From Hyphomicrobiaceae bacterium (lineage in GTDB: Bacteria; Pseudomonadota; Alphaproteobacteria; Rhizobiales; Hyphomicrobiaceae): a stretch of DNA of 64,000 bases. Both the position numbers and the translations under genes were made by a program. Within the stretch, counting starts at the first letter, position 1; each line of letters opens with the position of its first letter. Positions 27,275-36,865 of this stretch are shown here, piece after piece. A model generated the notes under the pieces. It was not told the DNA's origin, ran no database searches, and was given only the letters and a program-made list of their open reading frames with translations. The stretch lies in NCBI GenBank assembly GCA_022842785.1, contig JALHOW010000004.1, positions 1-64,000 of the forward strand. Direction: 5' to 3'.

Positions 27275-27529
27275 ATGGCCAGCATGATCGACGAGAAAAA
27301 ATACGAGCGCATTATGCAGCGCATTTCCCAACTCGGCACCTGGCTCGAGGAGGAAGCGCCGTATGCGCTGGCCGATCAGCGCCATCTCGAGCCGCACTCA
27401 CCCGAGCAGGCTTATTGGCACCTTGGCTATCATCGGGGCCTCGGCGACATGCTCTCTTTTCTCAAAGAGCACGCTGAAGACAGTGAGGACACTGCCAGTC
27501 CGTCCCACGCGGCCGAACCGGGTGAATGA
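27275..27529 (+). CDS. Small hypothetical protein
   Basis: 84 residues, acidic and helical (KKYERIMQRISQLGTWLEEEAPY, HSPEQAYWHLGYHRGLGDMLSFLKEH). No family is recognised. It follows the lysozyme-like gene on the same strand. Its last 68 bases overlap the convergent gene at 27462-27809. Confidence 0.55.
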   Translation: MASMIDEKKYERIMQRISQLGTWLEEEAPYALADQRHLEPHSPEQAYWHLGYHRGLGDMLSFLKEHAEDSEDTASPSHAAEPGE

Positions 27530-27809
27530 TCGTCGACGGCGGCCGGAACTCGTGAAATAGCGCGCATTCGTGCAAGAATGCGTCGCGCGCATCCGACATC
27601 ACGGCAAACTTGAACATCGTGCTCGAGCCGATCAGCTCGCTGAGCCGTGCGCGCACATCATAGTCGTCCCTCCCGACACTCTGCACGCGAAACCGGCCCT
27701 CTCGATCGAGGTAACCGAGAGCATAAATGCCTGTCCGCGCCTTTGGCAGCAGGCGCTCCAGCGCATCGTAGGAGAGCCCATGAGGGCCTTTCATCGTCGT
27801 CGTCATCAT
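27462..27809 (-). CDS. GIY-YIG-like small protein
   Basis: 115 residues. It opens with ARTGIYALGYLDREGRFRVQSVGRDDYDVRARLSELIG, resembling a GIY-YIG core. It ends with ECALFHEF, IHPVRPRGTDWQCPHC, similar to a conserved tail seen in short uncharacterised GIY-YIG proteins. The CxxC pair may bind metal. Whether it cuts DNA is unknown. It overlaps the convergent neighbour's 3' end. Confidence 0.55.
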   Translation of the reverse strand: MMTTTMKGPHGLSYDALERLLPKARTGIYALGYLDREGRFRVQSVGRDDYDVRARLSELIGSSTMFKFAVMSDARDAFLHECALFHEFRPPSTIIHPVRPRGTDWQCPHCLQRAL

Positions 27810-27837
27810 TCAGTTGTCCTGTAAGCTCCGCCTCGTA

Positions 27838-28296
27838 TTACTTGGCCGGCTGGCAGCGTACGGCGTCGTGGGCCAGGAAATTCATGCTCTCGACAAACAC
27901 CTGCGAGATCGTCGGGCTTCCAATGCGCACGTTCGCCTTGGCGACGATCCGGCCAATCAGCTTGTCGACCTCGACGATCTTGAGTGCGGAGAAGTCGAGT
28001 TCTTCCTCCTCGTAGACCGACCTGAAGATCGCCTCGCTCGCGTAGAGCGTCAGGGCGTCCTTGTCCTTCCGGATGGCGCTGGCCGGCGCGGCGAACGCAA
28101 AACGCCCGATCACGTAACCCTGGATCTTGCCCTCACGCACGACGGGCACGGAGATAGGATCGATCTTCACGACCTCCGCCTTTTCATTCGCGTCCTCCGT
28201 GGCGGCCGCCGTCCCCTGGGGGAGCTGCATGGCGGCATAGCTGCCACCGAGCGTCGCAATCACGACGACGAGGCCGAGGAGAAGCATTCTCACCAT
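27838..28296 (-). CDS. Hypothetical membrane-anchored protein at the end of the flagellar operon
   Basis: 152 residues with an N-terminal transmembrane or signal helix (MLLLGLVVVIATLGGSYAA) and a periplasmic part containing PISVPVVREGKIQGYVIGRFAF and YEEEELDFSALKIVEVDKLIGRI. It overlaps the FlgN-like gene by 7 bases, so it is co-translated with flagellar genes. The family is unknown to me. It is probably an accessory factor of the flagellum. Confidence 0.7.
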   Translation of the reverse strand: MVRMLLLGLVVVIATLGGSYAAMQLPQGTAAATEDANEKAEVVKIDPISVPVVREGKIQGYVIGRFAFAAPASAIRKDKDALTLYASEAIFRSVYEEEELDFSALKIVEVDKLIGRIVAKANVRIGSPTISQVFVESMNFLAHDAVRCQPAK

Positions 28297-28721
28297 GGCC
28301 GCGGCCCCTTGCGGGCAATCTCACTCGAGTATGTGCCGTCGGCCGTCGACTGCTCGATGGCATCGCCGATAAGCGTGGAGATCTCGTAGACGGCATCCAT
28401 GTGCCGGCGGAGCAGGCGCTCATTGGCCGCAAGCTCCTGCGAAAGCCCCGCGAGCCGCCGCTTTACTGCCTCCGTCGGGGTCTTGCCTTCGACCACCTGC
28501 ATGAGTTTGCCGAGTTCGAGCGCCAGATGGCTCTTTCTGGCAACGAGCGCACTGAAGTCCGCGCCTTCGGGACGAGCGATCAGCGCCTTCTCTTCCTGCA
28601 CCACGTCGCTGATGAGATCAGCAAGATGAAGGATCGCCTCCATGAGGTGCGCGCTCTCGAGCGAGGCCGGTTCGGCGGCGGGCAACCGCGCTGTTCTTTG
28701 CCCCTGATTGTGCGAAAGCAT
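28290..28721 (-). CDS. FlgN-like flagellar export chaperone
   Basis: 143 residues, almost wholly helical. The segment LISDVVQEEKALIARPEGADFSALVARKSHLALELGKLM has the FlgN pattern of a helix, a short loop and a 'KxxL' helix. FlgN-like proteins hold hook-associated proteins FlgK and FlgL before export. It sits between flgJ and an unknown gene with ATGA-type overlaps. Assignment by pattern and context. Confidence 0.6.
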   Translation of the reverse strand: MLSHNQGQRTARLPAAEPASLESAHLMEAILHLADLISDVVQEEKALIARPEGADFSALVARKSHLALELGKLMQVVEGKTPTEAVKRRLAGLSQELAANERLLRRHMDAVYEISTLIGDAIEQSTADGTYSSEIARKGPRPW

Positions 28722-29215
28722 CAGCGTGCGTCTCCATTTGGCTTGGTCCGGCTGCCGGTGACCTGCGCCGGGTCGGCCGCAGCAGCGACGGATGGTTCGT
28801 CAGGCAAGAGCTTCAACCGGCCGCTCGAAGCAATCTGATCGGCCAGCTTCTCGGCCATCATCGATTGCCAGAGCTTCCCGGCCGAGCCCGTGCCGAAAAG
28901 ATGCGCATTTTCCTTCGGCAACATCGCGCCGATGAAGGCCTGCAGTGCAAAAGCCTCGAATTGCTTGCGTGCCTTGGCCGCATTCTTGACCTTGAAATCC
29001 TCCGCACCCGCTACCGTGCCCTGGCTCGGGGCGGCCTGAGCTTTCTCTGCTGCCGCCTTTTGGATGACCGTGTCGAATGGCCCGATTTCACTCGCCCGCT
29101 TTACAGTCGTGACGAAGCCCGCACCTTCTTCCGGTGCGCGAACGCCGGGCGTTCCGGTGTCCCCTGCACCTACGAGTCGCGCAATGCCCTGCAGATCGAT
29201 GCCCATTGTGCCCAC
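28721..29215 (-). CDS. flgJ: Rod-binding protein FlgJ (N-terminal domain only)
   Basis: 164 residues. The rod-binding domain is visible as KARKQFEAFALQAFIGAMLPKENAHLFGTGSAGKLWQSMMAEKLADQIA. Compared with enterobacterial FlgJ (~310 residues) the C-terminal peptidoglycan hydrolase domain is absent, as usual in alphaproteobacteria. It is a rod scaffold in the periplasm. It ends on the first base of the FlgN-like start. Confidence 0.82.
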   Translation of the reverse strand: MGTMGIDLQGIARLVGAGDTGTPGVRAPEEGAGFVTTVKRASEIGPFDTVIQKAAAEKAQAAPSQGTVAGAEDFKVKNAAKARKQFEAFALQAFIGAMLPKENAHLFGTGSAGKLWQSMMAEKLADQIASSGRLKLLPDEPSVAAAADPAQVTGSRTKPNGDAR

Positions 29216-29287
29216 TGACCGGCCAATCGAGAGACGCTCGCCCTGAGGCCGCCTCCCCCTCCTTCCTCCGATAGTGGCCCGTCGACC

Positions 29288-29689
29288 TTATTTCAGGCTT
29301 GCGAGATTGCGGCGCACGAACTGATCGATGGCATCCTCGAGCTGGCGCGCATCCTGCTCCTGCGCGTCGTCGAAAATCTCACGGTCGAGTTTGTTCGCGA
29401 GTCCCTTCATGCGGCCACGCGCGGCGGCAACCTGCTCGATCTGCTGGTCGACCTCGACGCCAAGCTCACCAGCGCGGCGTTCGAGCTTCACCGCGCGGGC
29501 ACTGACCAGCTCCGGAAACACGCTGCCGACGAGGTTGTCATGATCGAGGTAGGCCCGCGTCACCGCAGCCGCCTTCGACGCATCGTCACGCGCGCGCATG
29601 AGATCCTGGGCGGTCTGCGCCTCCTTCTCGTAGAGGTGCTCCGTCAGGCGGACCAGCCTCTTGAGGCGCGCGATGGTGCGTCGCTTCAT
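29288..29689 (-). CDS. FliJ-like coiled-coil export component
   Basis: 133 residues, charged and heptad-like throughout (RLKRLVRLTEHLYEKEAQTAQDLMRA ... QQIEQVAAARGRMKGL). Size, composition and position directly downstream of fliR suit FliJ, the stalk that links the FliI ATPase to FlhA. Sequence similarity is low in this family, so another coiled-coil accessory protein is possible. Confidence 0.5.
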   Translation of the reverse strand: MKRRTIARLKRLVRLTEHLYEKEAQTAQDLMRARDDASKAAAVTRAYLDHDNLVGSVFPELVSARAVKLERRAGELGVEVDQQIEQVAAARGRMKGLANKLDREIFDDAQEQDARQLEDAIDQFVRRNLASLK

Positions 29690-29699
29690 GATGAACCTC

Positions 29700-30443
29700 T
29701 CAGAGATTCGTCAGGGTCGTGTTGAAGGCATCGAAGTAGATCTGCAGGATCTCCGGCACCATGAGGTAGAGAAAGAACAAGCCACCCATGAGCAGGAACG
29801 GGATCGAAACGAAGTACGAGGGCACTTGCGGGATGAGCTTGCCGAGGATGCCGAAGAGCACGTTGACCAGAATGGCATAGACAATGAACGGCCCCGACAC
29901 CTGCAGGCTGATCATGAAAGACACGTTGAGTGTGGAGGCGAGCAGGCGCAGTCCGAACTCGGGCTCTGCCATGGCACCGAGCGGTATGCGGCCGTAGGAC
30001 TCGAGCACCGTCTTGATCAGGATATGGTGGAAATCGAGGAGCAGGATGAGGAGCGTCGCCGAAAGGGCGATCAAGGTTGCGAGCGTCGGCGCCGCCTCGT
30101 CGTTGTCGATGCCCGCAGCGAGGCCGGCGAGACCGATGTAGTTCGACACCGCAGTCATCATGAATTCGAGTGCCGCGATGTAGATCCTGCACACGAGACC
30201 AATTAGTGCCCCGACAATGCATTCCGCCACCACGAAACCGAGCAGCAAGCCGCCGCGCGCGAGTTTCAGCGTACCGCCGTCGAGCACGCCCGGTGCTGCA
30301 GCCAGCGCCAGTGCCAGCGCAAGATAGAGACGGACGCGCGCCGGCACGCGGGCGGTACCAAAGCCCGGCGCCAACATGAGTGTTGTCCCGACCCGGCAGA
30401 GGATCAGGATGACACCGGTGGCATACTCGTCCAGTTCGAGCAT
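29700..30443 (-). CDS. fliR: Flagellar export gate protein FliR
   Basis: 247 residues with about six hydrophobic segments; opens LDEYATGVILILCRVGTTLMLAPGFGTARVP, the FliR signature. It is part of the FliPQR export gate in the membrane inside the MS ring. It lies about 70 bases after the flhA stop on the same strand. Confidence 0.93.
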   Translation of the reverse strand: MLELDEYATGVILILCRVGTTLMLAPGFGTARVPARVRLYLALALALAAAPGVLDGGTLKLARGGLLLGFVVAECIVGALIGLVCRIYIAALEFMMTAVSNYIGLAGLAAGIDNDEAAPTLATLIALSATLLILLLDFHHILIKTVLESYGRIPLGAMAEPEFGLRLLASTLNVSFMISLQVSGPFIVYAILVNVLFGILGKLIPQVPSYFVSIPFLLMGGLFFLYLMVPEILQIYFDAFNTTLTNL

Positions 30444-30512
30444 CTAGTGTCCCGATTCCGAAGTTCGCCACACCTCGCAGCACGGTACAGAGCGAATTTC
30501 TCGATCTTCACG

Positions 30513-32606
30513 CTAGCCTGAAATGCTGCCGAGCGCCTTCACGTGAATTCCGCGCGCGATCTCAGCGTGTGAGAGCACCGGGAGCGTCGGGAAGAGCCGT
30601 TCGATGACCATGCGTACGAAGGGGCGGGCCTCGACCGAGGTCACGAGCACGAACTGCTCGCCCTTCTCGGTATGGCTCGCAATCACACGCGACGCGTCTT
30701 TGCTGAAGTCCTCGATCAACCGTGGATCGATGTCGAACTCGACGACGTCGCCGCGCTGATCGCGCTTGAGGCTCTCGTGGAACGCGAGATCCCAGCGGCT
30801 GCCAAGTCGTAGCACCGACAGCGTACCGTCCTTGGCTAGATCACCGCAGATCTGCTGTGCCATGCGCTGACGTACGTGCTCGGCAACCTGCTCGGCACGG
30901 CGTGTGTGCGGCGCAATCTCCGCGATCGCCTCCAGAATGAGCTGAACATTTCGAATAGAAACGCGCTCGGCGAGCAGCATCTTGAGCACGGCCTGAATGC
31001 CGGAGAACGAAATGTGCGCCGGACGAATCTCGTCGAGAAGCCGCTTGTACTCGGGCGGCAGGCCGTCGATCAGCACCTGCATATCGCGATAGGAGAAGAG
31101 CTGTGCGAGGTTGTTGCGGACCGCCTCACTCAGGTGCGTGAGCAGCACCGTCATGATGTCGACGGTCGAGAAACCCTCGCGCTTGACCTCCTTGCCATAA
31201 GCCTCGGGAATCCAGATTGCCTTGAGCCCGAACGCAGGTTCGACCGTGGCCACGCCCGTAATGCTCGGCTTCGGACCATCGCCCACAATGACGAGGACGT
31301 CACCGATCGGCAGCTCGTGGCCACCGACGGTCGCACCGTGAATGCGGATCTGATAGCCGCGCGCCGGCAGTGAGAAATCGTCCGTGAGATTGATCTCGGG
31401 CACGACGAAGCCGTACTGCTTGGCGAACTTCCGACGAAGCTTGGCAACGCGCTGCGCAAGTTCGTCGTGCTTGCGGATGAACTCGGCCGAGAGGCGCTGT
31501 CCGAAGACGATCTCGATCTCGCTGATCTTGAGCGCACCCTTGATCGACTGGCGCGCCTCATCCTCGGCCACTTGCGTGGCCTCTCGCACCTTGGCATCGG
31601 CTACGCGTTGCTCCTTCGCCCATCGTCGAGGAATTGCATATCCTGCGACGGCTGCGATGACGCCGAGGATGGCGAACGGCAGGAGCGGTAGACCCGGGCC
31701 CAGAGCCAGGAGGCCCATGGCACCGGCTGTCATTACCAGCGCCTTGGGATGATTCGCGACCTGACCGACAACAGTCTTCTCGACGGAGCCATGCGTGCCG
31801 CCCTTGGCGACCACGAGACCAGCCGCGAGCGAGATGATGAGCGCCGGGATCTGGGTTACGAGGCCGTCACCCACCGAGAGCTTGGTGAAGACATCCGCCG
31901 CTTCGGAAAGCGGCATCCCATGCCGGAACGTCGCGATAAGAATGCCGCCGAAGATGTTCACTCCGGTGATGATGATGCCCGCGATGGCATCGCCGCGCAC
32001 GAACTTCGAAGCACCGTCCATGGCACCGAAGAACGAGCTTTCTTCCTCGAGCTCGCGGCGGCGGCGCTGCGCCTCGCGCTCGTCAATCAGGCCCGACGAG
32101 AGGTCGGCGTCGATCGCCATCTGCTTGCCGGGAATGCCGTCCAGGGCAAAACGCGCGCCGACTTCGGCGATGCGCGAGGCACCCTTCGTGATGACGATGA
32201 AGTTGACCGTCAGAAGGATGACGAACACGACCACGCCGATGACGAAGTCACCGCCCATGACCAGCTTCGAAAAGCCCGCGATGACATAGCCCGCCGAATG
32301 CTCGCCATTGGCGCCTTCGGTCAAGATGATGCGCGTCGTCGCCACGTTGAAGGCGAGCCGCATCATGGTCACGATCAGGAGGATGGTCGGGAAGGACGAG
32401 AACTCGAGCGGCCGCTGCACCCACAGCGCGACCATGAGAATCAACACAGCGGCCGCGATCGAGAACGCGAGGCCAGCGTCGATCAGGAGCGGCGGAAGCG
32501 GCAGGAAGAGCACAGCCAGGATCAACACGATCCCAGCCGCGAAGCCCATGTCCGTCAATCCGGCCAGCCGACTGATTGGCAGCTCGCTCGACGATGTTTG
32601 CGACAC
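30513..32606 (-). CDS. flhA: Flagellar export protein FlhA
   Basis: 697 residues, the normal size. The N-terminal half has eight hydrophobic segments and the FHIPEP-type region ([57 protein letters not shown]). The C-terminal half is the cytosolic nonameric ring that docks chaperone-substrate complexes ([40 protein letters not shown]). It is the largest gate subunit. Confidence 0.97.
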   Translation of the reverse strand: MSQTSSSELPISRLAGLTDMGFAAGIVLILAVLFLPLPPLLIDAGLAFSIAAAVLILMVALWVQRPLEFSSFPTILLIVTMMRLAFNVATTRIILTEGANGEHSAGYVIAGFSKLVMGGDFVIGVVVFVILLTVNFIVITKGASRIAEVGARFALDGIPGKQMAIDADLSSGLIDEREAQRRRRELEEESSFFGAMDGASKFVRGDAIAGIIITGVNIFGGILIATFRHGMPLSEAADVFTKLSVGDGLVTQIPALIISLAAGLVVAKGGTHGSVEKTVVGQVANHPKALVMTAGAMGLLALGPGLPLLPFAILGVIAAVAGYAIPRRWAKEQRVADAKVREATQVAEDEARQSIKGALKISEIEIVFGQRLSAEFIRKHDELAQRVAKLRRKFAKQYGFVVPEINLTDDFSLPARGYQIRIHGATVGGHELPIGDVLVIVGDGPKPSITGVATVEPAFGLKAIWIPEAYGKEVKREGFSTVDIMTVLLTHLSEAVRNNLAQLFSYRDMQVLIDGLPPEYKRLLDEIRPAHISFSGIQAVLKMLLAERVSIRNVQLILEAIAEIAPHTRRAEQVAEHVRQRMAQQICGDLAKDGTLSVLRLGSRWDLAFHESLKRDQRGDVVEFDIDPRLIEDFSKDASRVIASHTEKGEQFVLVTSVEARPFVRMVIERLFPTLPVLSHAEIARGIHVKALGSISG

Positions 32607-32732
32607 TCTGAAGCCCCCTGACAGAAAAGCAAATCCACGCGTGGAATCACCCGGAGCCGCAGCTCCGTAAGCTCATCCTCGCAAGTGTTGCTGATCGGGA
32701 GCTGACCAAAGGCGCGCGAAACCGGCGCGACT

Positions 32733-32999
32733 TCAGAATCCTCGTTCGACGTGGAGGAAAGTCATCTGGGCGAAGGCGAACACGTTTGCCCCCATGAAGT
32801 GGGCAGAAAACATCGCCACCAGGAAGATCGCCATGATCTTCGGCACGAAGGTCAGTGTGATTTCCTGTACCTGGGTCAGAGCTTGAAGAAGCGCAATGGT
32901 AATGCCGACCACCATGGCGGCAAGGACGCAAGGTGCCGCGACCAATATCACGGTCCAGATCGCCGCCTGGACTAGCTCCATTGCATCTGCTTCGTTCAC
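32733..32999 (-). CDS. fliQ: Flagellar export gate protein FliQ
   Basis: 88 residues with two hydrophobic helices; carries the FliQ pattern VILVAAPCVLAAMVVGITIALLQALTQVQEITLTFVPKI. It overlaps flgD by four bases (ATGA). About 126 bases separate it from flhA. Confidence 0.95.
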   Translation of the reverse strand: MNEADAMELVQAAIWTVILVAAPCVLAAMVVGITIALLQALTQVQEITLTFVPKIMAIFLVAMFSAHFMGANVFAFAQMTFLHVERGF

Positions 33000-33454
33000 G
33001 TGGTCGTCTCGTCTCCACCACCGCCTTCGGTCGGAGCTTCGATGGCTCTCTCGCCAATAATGAGGCCCGGGCCGACAGTGAACTCGGCGCCGTTATCGAG
33101 GAGCACCATCACGCCATTATCGACCACTTTGGCCGCAACGACCACCCCCCCGGTGCCGTGTTCGTCCGAGAGCACCGTCTTGCCGATCAGGCTTTCCGCG
33201 AGCTGCAGGTTGTTCGTGTTCAGCAGCGAGGCAATGCGCTCGTTGGTCTGAATGGTTTTTTCCACCTGCGAGAACGTCGCGAGCTGGGCGACGTAGTCGC
33301 TCGACTTCATCGGCTCCATGGGATCCTGATTGCGCATCTGCGCGATCAAGAGATGAAGGAATGCATTGTAGTCGAGCGTCGGCGCCGCCGTTGCCTCCTT
33401 GGAGGCGGGCGTCTCCGTCGTCTTTGTGGTGTTCAGAATACTTGCGACGTCCAT
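32996..33454 (-). CDS. flgD: Hook-capping scaffold FlgD (short form)
   Basis: 152 residues. The conserved N-terminal part DYNAFLHLLIAQMRNQDPMEPMKSSDYVAQLATFSQVEKT is clear. After about residue 100 only a short beta region remains, so it lacks the Ig/tudor domains of enterobacterial FlgD (~230 residues). The short form is usual in Rhizobiales. It caps the growing hook. Confidence 0.93.
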   Translation of the reverse strand: MDVASILNTTKTTETPASKEATAAPTLDYNAFLHLLIAQMRNQDPMEPMKSSDYVAQLATFSQVEKTIQTNERIASLLNTNNLQLAESLIGKTVLSDEHGTGGVVVAAKVVDNGVMVLLDNGAEFTVGPGLIIGERAIEAPTEGGGGDETTT

Positions 33455-33478
33455 GGCGGCTCGAGCCTCCTTAGTGCG

Positions 33479-33925
33479 CTAGGCGACCGACTTCTCGATC
33501 TGATCTTGTTGCAGCTCGGCCGCGGCGAGACCGCGGGCCTCGAGAATCTCGTCTTCAAGTGCAAACAGCACCCGGATCTTCCGCAATGCTTCGAACGTGC
33601 GCCCGCGCTCCATGAGCGCCTTGATCTCGATGAGCCCATCGAGCACGTCACGGCTTTTGAACGTCCGCAGCAGGGCCTCGTGCGACCGCTCGTACATCTG
33701 TCGTGCGATCGGCTCGCACTTCGGCTCCATCAGCATGGACTGCACGATGAAATAGAGCTGCCGCAGCGGCGTGGTCGCCTGCTCTTCCTGCAGGATATGT
33801 CCCTCGAGCAGGAACACCACTTCGTTCATCAGCTCGATCGTCACCTTGCGATCGACCTTGATCACGCCGCCGTTGATATAGACGCGCTCGTTAGGCTTCA
33901 GATGAACTTTCAGATGCCCGCTCAC
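33479..33925 (-). CDS. flbT: Flagellin mRNA regulator FlbT
   Basis: 148 residues; HLKPNERVYINGGVIKVDRKVTIELMNEVVFLLEGHILQ is the FlbT signature. In Caulobacter FlbT binds the 5' leader of flagellin mRNA and promotes its decay; in Brucella it activates flagellin synthesis. Coupled to flaF by a 4-base overlap. A structured flagellin leader at 49862-50055 is a possible target here. Confidence 0.93.
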   Translation of the reverse strand: MSGHLKVHLKPNERVYINGGVIKVDRKVTIELMNEVVFLLEGHILQEEQATTPLRQLYFIVQSMLMEPKCEPIARQMYERSHEALLRTFKSRDVLDGLIEIKALMERGRTFEALRKIRVLFALEDEILEARGLAAAELQQDQIEKSVA

Positions 33926-34281
33926 GTGAGCCCATCCCGTATTGCCTTCGACACGACGATTACGTCCGACAGCCCCTTGGATGCGTCGGTGCGAGCGGCT
34001 TCGAGCTCACGCAGAATCCAGATGCCGATCGACACGAGCTGCGCCTTCAGCTGCTTCGGCAAGCCGTTCTCCGGACTCGCGAGATCCTCGACGAGCACTG
34101 TCCAAAGCTTGCCCGTAAAGGCGATTGCCTCGGCGGCCGCCGCCAGCGCGGCACCTGGCGCAGCGGCTTGCTCCAGGAGCAGGATCGACTGGTCAAGCGC
34201 AACACGCTCCCGTTCACGGGCCACCTGCTGGTCATCTTCGAGGAGGTCGCCATACTGTATGCGCTGCATTACATTCTCCAT
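33922..34281 (-). CDS. flaF: Flagellar biosynthesis regulator FlaF
   Basis: 119 residues, helical, with GDLLEDDQQVARERERVALDQSILLLEQA and FTGKLWTVLVEDLASPENGLPKQLKAQLVSIGIWILRE, the FlaF pattern. It acts with FlbT in controlling flagellin translation and secretion in alphaproteobacteria. It sits between flgL and flbT as in Brucella and Sinorhizobium. Confidence 0.92.
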   Translation of the reverse strand: MENVMQRIQYGDLLEDDQQVARERERVALDQSILLLEQAAAPGAALAAAAEAIAFTGKLWTVLVEDLASPENGLPKQLKAQLVSIGIWILRELEAARTDASKGLSDVIVVSKAIRDGLT

Positions 34282-34307
34282 GCCGCCCCCGAGTCTCAGC
34301 TAACGTC

Positions 34308-35357
34308 TCAGAGGTAATTCAACAGCGTGAGCCGCTGCAACCGCGCGGTCACGGCGTACGACGCCTCGATCCTGGTCTCTAACAGGCTCAGCCGGTCTGC
34401 TGCCTCGAACGAATCGACGCCTTCCAACTCACCGATGCGCAGCTCGAGCGTCTTCTGTTCAATAGCAATACGCTCGTTCGCTTGCGCAAGGCGTTCCTCA
34501 ACGACGCCGACACGCGCCTGAGACGCGGCAATATTGTGCCCGCCTTCGCTCGCCGTTTGTGCGATCCTACTCGCCACGACCTCATAGGCTTGCGGATTGA
34601 GACGCTCGACGCCGCCGTCGATCGCCAACGTCAGCGCGAAGTAGATCTGGCGGATTCCACGATCGTTGGCTGTCGCCGAAGTATCGATCTCTTCACGCTG
34701 GGAGATGCGATCACGCATCACTTCGTCGGTCGCATGAGAGAAATTAGTGCTCCACTGCGGCTCCTCGAAAAGCGCTGCAAATGGGCCATCGATGTAGGCC
34801 TCCATCTGCGCAGCCGTGATGTCCGCGACCTGAGGATCATCGGGCGGGAAGCCGAACGCGGTGGTGAAAGCCGCGATTACTGCGGTGCGGGCTGCACTCG
34901 GAGGATCGCTCAGGTAATCATCGACCGGCGGCGCGGAGATGTTGAGACCAGAAAAGGCATAAACGCCGTTCGTACTGGTTCTGAGCACGTCGGCCATTGT
35001 CGTGATCCGCGCCTTCGCGTCAGCGACGAGCAAACCGGGGTCGGCGCCTAACTTGTGAACACCGAGTGTCGCCTCGCTGAAGTCGGCGCCGAGATCGCGC
35101 ATCGCGGAAAACGACGACTGAATATGGTCCATGCGCTGCTTCACGACGGCATTTGTGTTCTTCAGGCTGGTCAAGGTGCTGACGATATTGCGCATGTCGA
35201 GCACGCCGCCGACGCGTCCGCCAAGCGCCTTGCCGACGTCGGCGTGACGTCCCGTACTGAATTCCTTGAGCGCATCGACAAGCGATGTCTGATTACGCGC
35301 CATGGATGAACGCTGAATCTCGCGTCCCACGAAGGACGAGATGGTGTCGGCTTTCAT
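34308..35357 (-). CDS. flgL: Hook-filament junction protein FlgL
   Basis: 349 residues. Flagellin-like N-terminal helix (RNQTSLVDALKEFSTGRHADVGKALGGRVG) and C-terminal helix (SLLETRIEASYAVTARLQRLTLLNYL) frame a variable centre. It is the second of the two junction zones and follows flgK with only three bases between. The N-terminus is more diverged than in enterobacterial FlgL. Confidence 0.85.
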   Translation of the reverse strand: MKADTISSFVGREIQRSSMARNQTSLVDALKEFSTGRHADVGKALGGRVGGVLDMRNIVSTLTSLKNTNAVVKQRMDHIQSSFSAMRDLGADFSEATLGVHKLGADPGLLVADAKARITTMADVLRTSTNGVYAFSGLNISAPPVDDYLSDPPSAARTAVIAAFTTAFGFPPDDPQVADITAAQMEAYIDGPFAALFEEPQWSTNFSHATDEVMRDRISQREEIDTSATANDRGIRQIYFALTLAIDGGVERLNPQAYEVVASRIAQTASEGGHNIAASQARVGVVEERLAQANERIAIEQKTLELRIGELEGVDSFEAADRLSLLETRIEASYAVTARLQRLTLLNYL

Positions 35358-35360
35358 TGG

Positions 35361-36833
35361 TTAAATCGCTCCCGTCGCGCGCAGAATGGCCTGGAACATT
35401 TGATCGACCGTCGACATCAGACGGGCCGTCGCCTGATACGAGCGCTCGATGGCCATCAGGCTCGTCATCTCCTCATCGAGGTTGACGCCTACCTGGCCGT
35501 GCCACGCATTTACCGCGCGCTCGCCGAGCACATTGGTCGTAGCAAGGCGTTCACTAGCGAAACTGCGGCGACTTTCGAGCCAACTGGCACTGTCCGATGC
35601 AAACGAGATAAGACCTGTCGATGCGCTAAGGCCAGCTCCTGGATCGAAGGCCTGCGCCGCGGAAAGATTGGACGCAAGATCGCGAAGTCGCTGGCTAAAG
35701 CCTGCACCACCGCCGGCGTTGTAGACATAATCCGGCTCGCCTGGATCGCCGATACCACCATCGCGCAGCAGATCGAGGCTTCCGCCCTGGCTCGGATCCG
35801 CATTCGGATTGACGCGGATCGTGAGCGCGAGCCCATCGAGGACTGCCCCGCTAGGCGGCAGCCCCGGACCACCCGACCACGTGAAGAGACCTGCGATATC
35901 TGGAAGCGTCGGCGTCCCCGATTGATCACTCTCGGCAAAGGCATTGATGAGACCGCGAGCAAGCTCATCGATCTGCCGGCCGTAGCTGATCGAGACATCG
36001 TCACGGATCTGCAGGAGACCACCGATCTTGCCCCCGAGGCGCGTCGCCGCCGCACCCGAGTGCACCACCCCATCGATCGTCAGCAAGCCGCCGGGTTGCC
36101 CCGGGGCGAGTGGCGAAGCATCGAAGCTGATCGTGCGCGGCACCGTTTCGAACAGCGTGGTCCCGTTCGCCGTAAAGAGGACCATGTCGTTGTTGGCACG
36201 CGCGTGCGCGTTGATGTCGACCAGCCCGGAAATCTCACGCATCAGCGCGTTGCGACGATCGATCTGATCGGTGACGTCGCGACCGATGATCGTTCCGGAT
36301 ACGATCGCGTTATTCGCGTTCTCGAAATCCTTGAGCAGCGTACCGAGCTGGCGGGTCGCATCGGCAAGGTCGGAGTTGGACTCCTTGCGCACCTGCGCGA
36401 CTAAGCTTGCAGCGTCCTGCAGCGTGCTCGCAACATTCGTCGCCACGGAGATGACATTGCGCAAAAGAGAGGCATTGCTCGGATCGGCGGCCGCAGCATG
36501 GAGCGCCTGCTGCATCTGCGTTAGCATCGCACCGGGGCTTATCTCGAGCTCCGGATCGTTGATCGAGCCGGCTAGTCGCTCGAGCGCGCTCGTCATGGCC
36601 GAGAGCTCGCCGCTCTTGGCCGTATTGCCGAGAACGCTCTCCAGCAGACGCGTCGAGACGGCGCTACTGACTACACTCAGATGAACGCCGATCTGGGACG
36701 AGATCGTATGCGCATACTTGCGGGCGGCATTGGGGTTGTCGACGTTCGAGATGTTTCGTGACACCAGAGAGGATTGCGTTGCATTCGCAAGCATCCCGCT
36801 CCGGGCGATCTCATGAGCGAGCGTAAGTGACAT
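35361..36833 (-). CDS. flgK: Hook-associated protein FlgK
   Basis: 490 residues. The N-terminal rod-like motif LVSRNISNVDNPNAARKY and C-terminal EEMTSLMAIERSYQATARLMSTVDQMFQAIL are the FlgK ends. The region between about residues 80 and 290 contains long helices and the ISGLVDINAHARANNDMVLF segment. It forms the first hook-filament junction. Confidence 0.93.
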   Translation of the reverse strand: MSLTLAHEIARSGMLANATQSSLVSRNISNVDNPNAARKYAHTISSQIGVHLSVVSSAVSTRLLESVLGNTAKSGELSAMTSALERLAGSINDPELEISPGAMLTQMQQALHAAAADPSNASLLRNVISVATNVASTLQDAASLVAQVRKESNSDLADATRQLGTLLKDFENANNAIVSGTIIGRDVTDQIDRRNALMREISGLVDINAHARANNDMVLFTANGTTLFETVPRTISFDASPLAPGQPGGLLTIDGVVHSGAAATRLGGKIGGLLQIRDDVSISYGRQIDELARGLINAFAESDQSGTPTLPDIAGLFTWSGGPGLPPSGAVLDGLALTIRVNPNADPSQGGSLDLLRDGGIGDPGEPDYVYNAGGGAGFSQRLRDLASNLSAAQAFDPGAGLSASTGLISFASDSASWLESRRSFASERLATTNVLGERAVNAWHGQVGVNLDEEMTSLMAIERSYQATARLMSTVDQMFQAILRATGAI

Positions 36834-36865
36834 CTACCTCCCCCGACCCGGCCTTTCAGCCAAGC

